Source: Grammothele lineata
Taxonomy: Eukaryota; Basidiomycota; Agaricomycetes; Polyporales; Polyporaceae
Assembly (NCBI GenBank): GCA_002150815.3
Contig: NDFF03000402.1
Coordinates: 62,001 to 126,000 of the forward strand
Length of the DNA stretch: 64,000 nt
Direction of reading: 5' to 3'
Shown here one piece after another: positions 1 through 11,700 of this stretch; position 1 is the first letter of the stretch, and every line of letters starts with the position of its first letter. Position numbers and translations under genes: made by a program. Under the pieces are notes generated by a model. The model had not been told where the DNA came from. It searched no databases and worked only from the letters and a program-made list of their open reading frames with translations.

Positions 1-490
1 GGCGGGCTGCTTACGGGCAATGTCATTGATCGTGCAACGCGTTGTGGAGCCCGCGCGTTGACCGGGACGAACGTACAGAGCTTCGGCTAACCGGTTGCCT
101 GTGGCAGCAGCTCTCTGTTCGTGCTATGTGTCTGATCATTGCGCTGGTGTGGAGAAAGTCTGTACCCTATGTTTATGCTACAATATTCTTCTATGGACTT
201 CGTTCTACGCTCCTGTGCATAATACCTACTATTGGCACATCTACAATAAAATCAGTCGTTGTACAGCAAAGTAGCGAGAGGATAATAATCTCCATGCGTA
301 AGTCCGAGTTCCGAGTATCGTCCATGGTACAAAGCGGCCGAAAGCAGATAGGACGACGCTGATAAAGAATAAGGCGTGATGAAAACGATGCGGAAAGTAG
401 TCCAAGTACTGTAAGCTAGATAAAGATGAAAGAGGTAAAGTACATAAAATGAGGAAAGGAGACAAGCCCATCATGCACCGCAACGAGCCG
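1..490. other. Left edge, no gene recognised
   Basis: Short overlapping open frames on both strands show no family motif. The rightmost part is probably the 3' untranslated region of the leftward gene that ends at 491. I searched the minus strand for a kinase C-lobe that could continue that gene and found none. Confidence 0.4.
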
Positions 491-1097
491 TTATGGGCTC
501 GGAGCAGGTGAAACCAATTCCTGTTCGCCTTCGAAGTCCTCGATGACGACGGCGGTGCTACCGATGCTGTCGACAAAGATGCCGTAGTAGCCGAGCCGCA
601 GTCCGCGGTCGGCGAGTTGCTGATGCAGCCGGGCGTCCTCACGAAGGTCTTCGGCGCCCTCTTCATCCACAGCGATTTTGACGAACACGTTGCGAGGCGG
701 GACGTGAACCGCTGGCGAGGTTGGCGCCATTATGGCGCCCCAGACGATGTACGTCGACTCGCGCCGGACAGGGCGGGTGATGAGGACGGAGACGTCACCA
801 GAGACGGTCATGGAGAGTGATCGTATGGAGGAGAGGGTCGTCGAGCGGGAGACGGCGGTCGAGACTGACTTGCCGTTGCCGCGGCCGTATCTTGGCTGGG
901 AGGTCGAGAGATGGAGGGGCTTGAAGCGGCTGAACCCCCTCGAGCGGAGGTTACCCCAGTCAAAGGCGAGGTGCAGCTCCTTGGGTTTGATCTGTGTGCA
1001 AGCACAATGAGTAAGGGGGTGAGAGCTGGGCGAGATCGTGACGTACAGAGACATCCATCAAAGAGAGTTGTTGTGCGACGTTGAATGGTTCGCTCAT
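491..1097 (-). CDS. Protein kinase-like N-lobe fragment
   Basis: I read two exons, with a 55-nt intron at 992-1046 (minus-strand donor GTACGT, acceptor CACACAG), giving 183 residues. The C-terminal third reads NVFVKIAVDEEGAEDL, then YYGIFVDSIGSTAVVIEDFE. This resembles the beta3 strand with its Lys and the hinge region of a kinase-fold N-lobe, as seen in many uncharacterised agaricomycete kinase-like proteins. The stop comes directly after the hinge. No HRD, DFG or other C-lobe motif exists in the window, so activity is not expected. The start at 1097 has G at -3 and is preferred; an in-frame ATG at 1175 is an alternative. It may be a genuine short protein, a relic, or a gene whose later exons I cannot see. 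Confidence 0.5.
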
Positions 1098-1897
1098 GTC
1101 CGCGCCCCTCCAGCTGAGGACGGAGTCAGGGGGAGCACCGTGGCGGGGACGGGGCGCGTGGACGGTGAGGGACATGGGGAGGGGTCGGAAAGAAAAGGAC
1201 GAATTACGAGGCGGGCGAACGTTGGTGAGAATGGATGGGGAGCGGGGAGGGCGCGGCTAGACGAGGGTATATATGGAGCGGGCATGGCCGATGAGCTGCG
1301 CTGCAATGAACTCTGGTGAAGAAAGAGGAGTTCGCGTCTCGGAGAGCTGTGGCCGCGCCCAATTGCAGAGCCGCCTATGTCATCATCGCCTCTCATCTCG
1401 AGATCCGCACAGCGTCTTCCTTGGCCGGGCTAGACCCAATCTCAGTTAGTCGCCCGCACCACCTCTTCGTCACGTGGGATACGGAAGGTCGCCGGACCGG
1501 GATCCTCGAGGCGCCGGCCGGCTGCCTGGAGAGTTGGCAAGTGCTGCCACTCGGACTCGTGGCGAGTAGTATTCACCTGCTCTGCGGGACGGCAACAGTA
1601 CTGAACGACATTGTGTCAGGACGGGAGCGGCACGCCCATCGTCTGGATAACACGACAAACCAGAGCAGATCGACGAATCTCAACCCACATCGAACGAGCC
1701 AGGGACCAGGGTCGCCGACCGGCTTAGCGCTGCTGAGCGTTCCGTTGCTCATCGAGTCCGTCTCCGAGGCTCCGAGCTCGTCTGCTCTCTCCGTGACCGT
1801 GCCTTCGGGCTCGCGCAGCTATCGAGCTCTCTGCCCTCGCGCTCTCGTCTGTCTCTACTCGATCTTCTCGTCCGCATGCTCTTTCCTCGTCTCCGCC
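1098..1897. promoter_or_regulatory. Divergent promoter and 5' leader region
   Basis: This stretch separates the leftward kinase-like fragment from the rightward 5-phosphatase. A TATATAT run lies at 1268-1274 and could serve the leftward gene. From 1316 to 1897 a frame stays open into the phosphatase, but it is pyrimidine-rich and shows no domain, so I treat it as leader sequence. Confidence 0.4.
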
Positions 1898-4800
1898 ATG
1901 GCCTCGTCCTCTCAGCCAGTCCTTCCCCCAATTCCCTCTCCGCCGCCTCTCGATATACCTGCCCTCTCGCCTAATGCCCTCGCTACGGATTCCGCAACTG
2001 ACACTCCTCGCCCCACTCGCCCAGGTCGGTCTGTCTTCTTTTGTGTACAATGCGTAGATCCTCACTCGTTTCCAGTGCATACCAATGTCCTCGCCCGCCT
2101 CCAAGCTCTCTTCCCTTCCGCACCTCACTCGCAACCTAACTCCTCACCTTTGTCCCCCGAACCTGTCCAGGTCCCACCTCCTGTTCCTCCCAAACCTCCC
2201 CCCAAATTCATTAAGATCCGTCTCCTCACATGGAACATGCACGACTCCCTCCCTAAGGTATTCCCTTCCTCCCAGAGCTCTCACTACGCTTAAGCTTAAC
2301 TTGGCTGCAGGGTGACCTGGAAGAATTGCTTGGACCAGTTCCATTAGTAGATTCCCCATCCACCTCCGGAGATGGGACCCAGTCCTTTCCTCTCTTCCCC
2401 GCCACTCCAGAACACCCAGCCCACCTGGTGATTGTGTACGTGCCTCCGCTCGCCGCTTGGTTCTGTGATCTTATTGCCCTCTACACAGTGCCGGCCAAGA
2501 ATGTCCCTCCGCGTCTGGTGAGTGTCCTTAATGTCTTCCCTAAACATCCGTTCCTTAGAGTCTGCCCTCAGGCATCCCTATGGCTTTTGGAGCGGGGTTC
2601 AAGCTCAACAATAAGGACAATTCCCGCTCTCGACATTCCCTGCTACCCCAAGACGCCGAAGAGTCCCGCAGAAGTGCGGAAGCCGAGCTCCTCTCCCCCA
2701 CTGTCGACAAGACCCACGACCACCATCATCCACCGACCAGTTGGTCGTCCATTCTCGAGAATTGGTACTGCCATCCATCCTCCGCGTCTCCGCCGCCACC
2801 TCCGTCATCCTCGGACGCCAAGGGAAAGATCCAGAATGCTTCCCCCTACGAGCTACTCGTCAAGGAGCGCATGATGGGCCTCTACCTGGCTGTATTCATA
2901 CATCACGAGGCCAAGCCATTCGTTAAAGGCGAGCTCTCAGTGTATGCCGTAGGTATCACTCGAAAATTAACCTACATACAGGTACTTCTAAGTCGGCGGT
3001 GACGGCTGGGCTTATCGGAGGGCGTGTCGGGAACAAGGGCGGTGTGGGGGTTAGCGTGAACCTCAATGGGACTACGTTTCTCTTCATCAACGCTAATTTG
3101 GCAGGTGGGTGTCTCAGATCTCGGCCGTTGCTACTGTGACTGAGTGGGATTCGGGAACAGCCCATGAGGGCAAGGTTCACCATCGGCTGGCAGACCTGGC
3201 CAAAATCAAGGCAGAGCTCTCGGTGAACGACTATCTATCACCCACTGACCCTCGGTTCATGGCTGAAGGTAAGGTAAATGGCGACTCTCGGGATCTACAC
3301 TTTATTGACAGAGCATATAGACATCACTGATCGTTTTGACACGACCTTCATCTTCGGCGATCTGAATTTCCGCTTGGATATCACCCGCCTGCACGCGGAT
3401 TGGTTGATCTCTCGCAAAGGTTCGCTGACCTTTCGCCTTCGCCATCCTCATAGCTGATGTCCTACCAGAATACGAGCAAGCACTCGAGTTCGATCAACTT
3501 CGGAAGGTCATGTCCGAAGGTGATGCCTTTGCCGGCTTCAGGGAGGCACCCATCAATTTCCCTCCGACATTCAAGTACGACGTCCTCCGCACCATCAAGC
3601 GCTCTAGGCACAAATCTTTCAAGCGCCAGCCAGTCACTCCCACAGCAGCAGCCGCGCCAAACCACGAGAAGCTCCTATCCGACGTCGTCGAGCTCGAGCC
3701 GCCGTCTATCTCCACCCTCGACCAGGAAGATCGCAGTTCGCATCACGACCAGAACGGCGACGGGGACGCGGAGGCTGACGCTGTCTCCGTCGCGTCCTCT
3801 GCGTGGATGTCAATGCGCTCGCGACGCACCGTCGACCCAGATGTGGATGACGACGCGGACGAGCACGAGCCCGCGTCCCCGAACTATCTCTCCCAATCGC
3901 CCCCCGCGAGCGCTAGCGCGAGCAATCTTGTGCACAAGGTCTTCACAGCGACCGCCGCGCACAAGGCCAAGGAGAAGTGGATGGGCATCTTCAACCCTGG
4001 CAGCCCCAAGTCGCCGGCACACCGCTCCAGCCCCTCGCACCGCTCCAGCCCGAGCAAGAGGTCGAAATGGCGCCAAAGCTGGGGCGCGAACCGGTCTCCT
4101 CTGCCCATGCGGAGCGCGAGCCAGCCGACCGCATCATCGCACTCGAACCCGGAGGGCCCGCCCCCAACGATGCCGGTGGACCCTGCGGATCCGAGGCAGC
4201 CCAAGGCGGGAAGGAGGAAGGAGCTGCAGGCAGCAGTGCTGGATGCCGTGCATGCGCGACCGCATAAGCACCTCGCTTTGAGCGAAAACAACGTCGACTT
4301 AGAGGACGAGAATAAAGGCGTATACGACTCGTCGCATAAGCAGCGGGTACCTAGCTGGTACGTACTGCGATCCTGTCAGCGGCCGCGAGACTGATGAGTG
4401 TGGCATGATCCAGGTGTGACCGTATACTGTGGAAGTCGACGATCGTTCCAGAACCTGACGCGGACTCGCACAAGTTCAACCCCATACGCACGAAGATGGG
4501 CCAGATATTCCACGCGCTGCGGCCGTCGTCTCTTCGCACCCGTCGAGACTCCACTTGGTCTCTCAATCATCCAGATCTATCACAACCTCCCTCGGCGTTA
4601 TCGTCGGAGCAGACACCCCGTGTTTCGTCCCCGTCCCCGTCCTCGCCAGGAGAGGTTTTCCCTAGGTCGAACTACGTCCCTCGTCTCCCACCTCCACCCC
4701 GTATAAAAGTGCCAGGAAGTCGGTTAATGCAAGTTCGATCAGCAGACTCGCTTCGCAAGTCCTCGTCTTCAGACGACCGCATACTCGCCCGCGTCCAATC

Positions 4801-5254
4801 CCATGAGCCCGCACCCGTCCCCGCACCGGGATCCGCACCCCCAACGTCACTCTCGCCTGTGACCCGGGGGGTGCCCATGCGCCACGCCAACACGATCTCT
4901 CCTGTGATGCCCACAGGGGAGACCTCCGGTAACCTCGTCGCTTCTCCCGTATCTTCCCCCGATAGCCCCGTGGACGTTTCCGCGGCGCCGCATTCTCCCG
5001 CGACCTCACCCTCGGCGCCGGTCTTCCGTTGGCTACTCCCCTTCCTCTACCGCGACGGCGGGCATCAGGGCGGAGGGCTGTCGTCCGCGGACGCGCTCAC
5101 CTCGACCTCGACTGTGAGCAAGCCGCAAGTGCTGCCGCGCAGGGGGGACGTCGTTTGCCTCAAGTACGACACGCTCGACGACCGGGGCATGCGTAGGTTA
5201 GAGGGGCGGAGCGACCACCGGCCCGTGATCGGGACGTACGCCGTATACATATAG
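1898..5254 (+). CDS. Inositol polyphosphate 5-phosphatase (IPPc domain)
   Basis: Removes the 5-phosphate from phosphoinositides or inositol phosphates, probably at membranes. About ten exons encode roughly 960 residues. The GCCATGG start at 1898 was chosen for its context. The catalytic domain is clear from motifs in order: LLTWNMHD, HLVIVAGQECPSASG, GIPMAFGAGF, AGLIGGRVGNKGGVGVSV, FINANLAAHEGKV, FIFGDLNFRL, PSWCDRILWK and SDHRPVIGTY at the C-terminus. Exon 4 (2489-2517) is only 29 nt. The domain is split by two long low-complexity Ser/Pro/acidic inserts. One lies between the RTIKRSRHK segment and PSWCDRIL (about 3600-4350). The other lies between PSWCDRIL and SDHRPV (about 4480-5150). No SAC or RhoGAP domain is attached, so it is not synaptojanin- or OCRL-like in layout. 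Confidence 0.9.
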
Positions 5255-6135
5255 AGATTTTTCTTACGATATACCGTTTACTAGTTAGTTGATTAGCCAC
5301 CACCGTCGTTCGCACTTGCAGATACCTTCCCCCTTTCGTACCCTCTCCCGCGGCATTGTACATGTGGACTCGGACGCTTTCCGCTAACGTTATATACCAC
5401 CCATTATCCATTCGGATCCGGATCCGCCTGACTAGAGCAGCTCCCCCAGAGGCCGAGCACCTCGGCTTGCCGTACAGTACTTATACTACAGTGCCTCATA
5501 ACTACCGATAAACGTTAAAACATCTCACTCCGCATCGACGTGAAGTCAGTCTGAGCGGCGGAATAGTCGCCTCCGATTACTGCAGCCTCAAGTGGTGGCA
5601 CAACGCTTTGAACACAACAGTGATGGGAGTACGTTACTACACGATGGGAGAAGACCGTTGAAAACCGTCTCACCCTTTGTCATGTCATTGTTAAAGATGG
5701 TAGGAAAGAGAAGTGCGGTACTGACATACCGCTGTATATGAAAGGTGACCAAAAATTGCGGTTACACCACCTGGCATTTCGAAGGCCGGAACCCCACCGA
5801 TGGTCGGTAAGCAGTCCTACTCTCTGGAAGCAGCGCGAAGTATTGCGTTTAGTAAAGGACTTCCTTCGCTGCGTGCGCGAATAATAGGGTAACACCCCTA
5901 TGGATAATAAGCGTGCCAAAACTACACACAGACTGCCACACCATGAGGGCGTCAGCGCGCAATTTCGTAGGCAGGCTCAAGTCAGGCGCACACCGGCCTC
6001 GGGTAGATTCAGGGGGATAGAGTGTTGAAAGAGCCCTTCGGAGACAACTCACGCGCATCCATACACACGCCGCTAGCAAGCACAAGGGGATTCAACATTA
6101 ACGGATTCGACCTCGTGACACATCTAGTCTAGTCC
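5255..6135. other. Convergent intergenic region
   Basis: The 3' ends of the 5-phosphatase (+) and COX12 (-) face each other across about 880 bases. Short frames on the minus strand (5680-6085) carry no recognisable motif. I see no RNA gene or repeat here. Confidence 0.5.
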
Positions 6136-6726
6136 TCAGGGCTCCAGCGAAGCAGGGAAGGTGCCGTTCTCGCGCTGCTCATCCCACTTGCCAATCTGGT
6201 GGGGTGGAGGGTTGGTCAGAGATACCATTACCACAATGGACAAAACACGAGGTAACGCACCCATTCGTCTATGCAAGGTAGTCGCGTGCATAGGAGACAA
6301 GGGATTGAGAATTAGTGGGCCGATAGAAGGGAGGCGAACTGGAGACTGACTGGGGCAAAGAGAGTTATACGCCCGCTTAAACTGCTTACAAGGGGCGTAG
6401 TCCTCGCCCTTAGCGGCGATGCACTTGAAGTAGTCCGTGTAGTTCTGGAAGCTATTTGGGCGGAGAGGGAGGAAGTCGGTGAGTAAGAAGTGCGTCAAGG
6501 GTGGTATAGCGAGAGAAATAAACAAACCAATGCCTGGTCTGGTTCTGGTTGGGGAAGCGGGCTGGGGAAAGGTGTGAGTGCACAGGTAGGAGAGCTGTTG
6601 GGGGCATTTTGCTGACCATCGAAGCCAGCGGTCTGGAGGACATATTTGCTATGAACGCGTCGCAAAGGTCAGAAGCCGCGCAAAGTAGATGGCACAAACT
6701 TCGACGAACCTGGAGAGGTCAGACAT
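6136..6726 (-). CDS. COX12: Cytochrome c oxidase subunit VIb
   Basis: Nuclear-encoded intermembrane-space subunit of respiratory complex IV. Six exons (6710-6726, 6617-6648, 6528-6561, 6351-6451, 6261-6268, 6136-6195) sum to 252 nt, or 83 residues, the usual family size. The protein begins MSDLSSKYVLQTAGFDARFP. It continues with NQNQTRHC, then FQNYTDYFKC, APCKQFKRAYNSLC and NEWIGKWDEQ. The four cysteines form the CX9C/CX10C twin motif used for Mia40-dependent import. Exon 5 is a micro-exon of 8 nt supplying the residues between SLCP and IGKW. Every junction keeps phase. It is divergent to PRP18, sharing a 291-nt intergenic promoter. Confidence 0.95.
6261..6268 (-). other. 8-nt micro-exon of COX12
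   Basis: On the minus strand the exon is preceded by TTGCATAG and followed by GTGCGT. Its 8 nt complete an Asn codon begun in the previous exon and add Glu and Trp. This restores the conserved NEW-IGKW segment and the reading frame. Confidence 0.88.
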
Positions 6727-7017
6727 GGTGAGGAGTGCGGGTAAGATGAACGTAGGGCGGGGGCAAGGAAGTGTTGAGGGGATAAAGGAGAGAGCCGGAA
6801 CGCGGCTCCCGTCATTGGTTTCCTTCCGGTAGGCGCCGGCCAGGTAGGGCGAGCCAGACCCTGCCAGACCCAGTCCCGGCGCGTCACTCCGCCTCAACGC
6901 CGCCACTTCCACTCTCCATCTCGTTCAGCCACCTGGTCCCGTTCTTGTCATTTTGGAACTCACACGCTCTTCCTCACAATCCATCTATTAATCTGGCTCG
7001 TTCGATCTGCATTCACC
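6727..7017. promoter_or_regulatory. COX12/PRP18 bidirectional promoter
   Basis: A 291-nt gap between two divergent start codons must hold both core promoters. I see no clear TATA box. Confidence 0.5.
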
Positions 7018-8367
7018 ATGGATGCACTCAAAGCTGAGATTGCGCTCAAGCGCAAGGCTCTTGACATTCCCGCACCCGAAGGTGCTAAGCCCTCTAAATA
7101 CATGCGGAGAGGAGACATAGAGCGGCTGAAGGAAGAACAAGAGAAACGGGAGGCGGAGGCGCGGGAGGAGAAGCGGCGACAGGAGCGCGAGCGTGAGGAG
7201 CGTGAACGGGAGGAGCGGCGGCGAGAGAGGAATACCAAAGTAAGTGTGCATCTACCAAGGGTATACTTTGGCTGATACCTCTCCAAGCATGCAACAGTCT
7301 CTCGTCCTGCGAGCGCGTCTCCTTTTCCGGAAGGGAGCGCGTCGCCCGCACCCGACTCGGCACAGGCCTTCAACATCTCAAATGAGGAGACCATCCGCCG
7401 CCTTCGTGCTAAGGGCCAGCCCATCAGGTTATTCGGCGAATCGGACAAGGACCGCAGGCTACGTCTCCGTGCCCTTGAGTTGATTGAAGAGAGAGATTCC
7501 GAGCGACATGGGGGTCAGAACGACTTCAAGAAGGCCTTAGAGGATGTGGAGAATGTGGAGAGACAGATGAAGGACCGGCAGGTGCAAGAAGAACAAGGGA
7601 AGGAGAAGGGGAAGAAGAAAGATAGCGATGCTTCTCTGGGCACCGACGTACTTGACCTCGGACTCGTCAAGACTGACCCCGACAAGCTGTACCCCATCAT
7701 CTATTATGCGCTGAAGAGAGCGTTGAAAGAGTGGGAGCAATGGATGGACGAGCGACCCGGTGCGTGAGTGAATTTAATATCATCACTGCATGTATACTCA
7801 ACCGCGTATAGAACATGTGAAACGCACTACTCAGGGTAAACTCGCTGCGGCAACACAACGCCAGTCAGCGGAGTACTTGAAACCGCTATTCAAGCTTCTC
7901 CGTGCAAGAGTACGTTTAAGCAAGTTCCCTCCGGAACTCCGTCGGTTACTCACCCCTTACACAGAATCTTCCAGCAGATATGCTCGCTCGTATCGCCGAG
8001 ATTGTCCATCACATGCAGAAGAGACAGTACCAAAAGGCTAACGACTCCTACTTGCGGTTGTCTATCGGTAATGCTCCGTGGCCTATCGGAGTCACCATGG
8101 TTGGGTAAGATTGAGTGCTACCAACATGTTTCTTTTATTGACCAGACAATGTAGTATTCACGAGCGGTCGGCACGAGAGAAGATTTCAGCAGATCAAGTT
8201 GCACATGTATTGAACGACGAAGTCAGCCGGAAATATATACAGAGTCTCAAGAGGTGTGCATGTTCTCCCCTATACCAATACACCTCCCTGATAGATACCT
8301 CTACAGGATTCTCACCTTTGCTCAAACGAAGTATCCGCCGGAGGATGTCACACAGTTGATGGGCTAA
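7018..8367 (+). CDS. PRP18: Pre-mRNA-splicing factor 18
   Basis: Acts in the second catalytic step of splicing with Slu7 and the U5 snRNP. Six exons are joined at KH-ATV, P-EHV, RAR-NLP, VG-IHE and KR-ILT. The N-terminus ([16 protein letters not shown]) is followed by a highly charged Glu/Arg helix around residues 35-74. Next comes the splicing-factor motif [20 protein letters not shown] with [15 protein letters not shown]. The C-terminal all-helical Prp18 domain has the conserved loop [20 protein letters not shown] followed by HERSAREKI. The protein ends [11 protein letters not shown]. Start ATG 7018 is the first in frame after the divergent promoter. The architecture is ordinary for the family. 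Confidence 0.95.
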
Positions 8368-8759
8368 TTCGCTGTGCAGGTATTCGTTGGTCTTATGTAT
8401 GATGTGTAGTTTCAGCCTGGGTACTGTACGTCCCAGACACTAGGCGATGTATCCTGTCCAGGCCTCGTCGCGTCGCCTATTTCGGCGCTTGCTCCCATGT
8501 CCGGAGTGACCGAATGTTTGCTCTCGGCTACCACGTGGTCCACGACAAGGAGAGACTAGCGCCCGGGGTTCGGAGTCGCGTCTGTTCGCTGTGGCCGAAT
8601 TGGTGACGCGAGTTGGACGCGAGGGACTCGGTCGCTGTTTCTCCGAGTCCACTCCATTCGACCCTTCCCCTTCTGCACCGGAGATCACACTCTCTGTGGT
8701 AATCTTCCGTCATTTGACGCGACCCCACTAAACGGCTTCTCTACCAGCACCCACCAACA
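8368..8759. promoter_or_regulatory. PRP18 3' region and FAN1 promoter
   Basis: About 390 GC-rich bases between two same-strand genes. I see no extra gene or obvious box. Confidence 0.4.
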
Positions 8760-11700
8760 ATGGCCCTCGGGTCGCCTTCTGCTGCTTCCGCTGCAAAGCT
8801 CATCTTCTGGTCCCCGGACGCGTCTTCCGGTGGCGCGAGCCATTCAGATACCGGGCAATCCCTCCAGGCTGAGAATGCGAATGAGGCCGAACACGAACAT
8901 GGCCGAATCTCTATGTATGTTGCTGTGTTCGAGGGTACGTCTGCTTTAGTTCAACTGCGCAAGCCCCTATTCACGCAACACGACACGAAGACATGCTGAA
9001 AGCTGTAATATCCGGAGAGGGAAAGCTATTTCTACAACACGAGCTCGACTGCTTTATGGCCTGGCATAGACTACCTTGTACGTCCTCTACCGCAACACCC
9101 CTCACGCCTCTTCACCATGTAAACGTGTTTAGACAACGCGAAGTACTTGTTCTGCCGCCTCTGTCTCCGCAAGGAAGGCAGATGGCACAGACTGGGTACT
9201 CTAAGTTACGAGAGCGAGATCGGTCCGGAAGGCATCCTGGAGGGCATCAAACGGCTCTGTGGCCCGGCGGGAGACAAGGATGTCCAACCGAAGAAGGAAG
9301 AGGTGGATGAGGGTATTCCAGATCTACCCCTAGCGTTCACGCTCAAAGAGGATGTTAAGCCTAAGGTCGAACCATCGGAGCCTTTGCTACCTGCTGAGAA
9401 AGGAGGTCATCCCAAGGTTGGTCCCGAGACCATTGACCTTATGCTAGACGACGACGACGAGCAACCACAGGCCGGACCCTCTCGACTGAGCCCCGAATTT
9501 ACGCCTCCGCCCTCCCAACCTCCACCGACGGAAGTTGGTTCCATGGACTATTCCGTGTTTGCGGACAACGAAGACCAGGCGGAGCTGTCTCAGCTGCTGG
9601 AGTGCCTGAACGTAGACGAACTCTCTGAACTTGCTAAGCAATTGAAGGTGAAAGTGCAGACGAAGAAGGTACACCAGACCTACCTTGTCGCGAACGCAGC
9701 TAATCTCCTTCCGCAGCGCGACGTACTAGTAGATACTATCCTCCGCAACTCTGCAACTCAAAGTACGTTATCCTTCGGCCTGAAACAGGATAATAAGAAG
9801 CCCATGGTCCAGAAGAAGCTTCCGTTCGACTTAAAGAAACCCCAGAAGGCACTGCATCAGAGCACATTGCCCTTCAAACCCCCTCCGGGCCGCTTGCATA
9901 CACAGCAGGAGCATTTGCGCGTAATGGCGATGAAGAAACTCAGTATGTGTCTCAATACTTCCCTCGAGGCGTATGCGCGCTCACAGAAATCATTCAGAGA
10001 AATGCATTCGCTTGAATCCTCATGTCGTTGCACTTTTTCAACGAGCAAACCTTGTCTACTTCCGGAACACCATACACACACCCGATATGCTCACCTCCGC
10101 GGTTCTGGCAGCCGCCAAGAAACGCAGTTATGCGAACTATCCGTTCGTGCGTACCGCGGACATTTGGGCGTCACGTCAAGATCTTATCGCGTACGAGGGA
10201 GCACTCGCCATCGAGGCTAAGGTCGATCAACTGCTGGAAGGCACTACGTTCAATATTGGGCGAGGGCGCTCGACTGTGAGCAAGACACCCGCAGTGGAGG
10301 TCAAAGAGGAACCTCAAGCACAGGAAAGCGAGCGCGTGCAGAATGCCCGTCAGGTGAAGGAGATCCTCGATGTGGTCTACCCAAATTGGTGCGATCTTGT
10401 TGCGGTCAAAGACGACATCGATCCGCGGCGCAGAGGCTTGGAGCGGTTCGATTGCGGTGCGTGTTTCACGGCGCATCCACAGCGCACCCTTGTTCTTTGC
10501 TACGCATCTGTGCTAATTTAAGAGTTCTTGTGCGCACAGGACACATCCTCACACGCGTCGTGTGCAAAGGCGCATACGCGCTCGGCGTACTTAAGGATTA
10601 TCGCGAAGAGCTGCGCGTGCTGGATGCTTTGCTCGCGCAGCGGCGGTGGCGCCGTGCGCGGCGAGGGCGGTGGTATGATCGACGGGCGCTTATCCTCATG
10701 CACCACCTGAAGAACGAAGAAGGAAGTAACGAACAAGCAATGGATACCGTCGTAGAAGCGCTTCTCGACGTCGATACACACATCGGTAAGTTACGACTCC
10801 GTCGGTCCTATGCGATAATGTTCGTACCTTGGTGTGGGAGAGCTTATCACCACATTGCCGTGACAGTATTCCGCCCAATGCTGGTCCAGAGGCTAACCAG
10901 ACTCGAGAAACGCTTGAAAATTCCAGCCGAAGATCGCCATGTGTGTGAAGGGCATTTGGGGAAAGCCCCGAATGTGTACGTGGAAGGAGTGCGCATCCGA
11001 CATCGCGCCGGCAGTCTGATGCTGGATCAAGTGGGCTATGTTGTCAACGGCGGAAACAACGTCGGTGGTCTATATTGGAAGAAAGGGGCGGATAGTCCGG
11101 TGAAGAAGGTCAAAGTCGAGGTGACTGAGATTGTCTGTCTATCGGATTTGCTAAACTAACTCCGTCAAAGGAGAAGCCCGAGAAAGGCGGCAAGTCTATC
11201 TGGAAGGGAGACAGCGACGAGGAGGTCTTCGTCGAAATCTTCGCGCTACAACACTATGAGAAACAAGGTTACAAAGGGTTAGTCTTATCCGGCCGTCTGA
11301 ATGACTATTTTCTCACCCAATGCCATTTCGCCTCTAGCTTCCATTGCGAGGGCCGGATCGTGACCACGCTCTTCGGCCTACTCTTTTGGGACATAATCTT
11401 CGCCTCAATCCCTGGTGCTTTCGAGACACGTTACCAGTCCGCACCGCTTGACCTCGCTGAAGAAACCTTCTACTACTCTCGCCAAGACCTCGCGGATGCA
11501 CGTCTGCGGGAGATCGAGGAGGGTAAGGGCGCGGAGATCCTTGAGCGCACGTACGACACACAGAAGAATGTACTGTGCGTCGGTGTAAGGTGGGATCTCT
11601 TCCAGAAGGAGGATCTCCTTGGTATCGTACGGGTAAGCTTGCTTCATTACTGGCTACTTGATTGGCTTATCTAACAAGGAAAGCAGTGCTTTAAGCCGAA

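Noticed and set aside
1316..1897. In-frame N-terminal extension of the 5-phosphatase
   Set aside because: The region lacks any domain and has a pyrimidine-rich leader. The GCCATGG at 1898 is a far better start.
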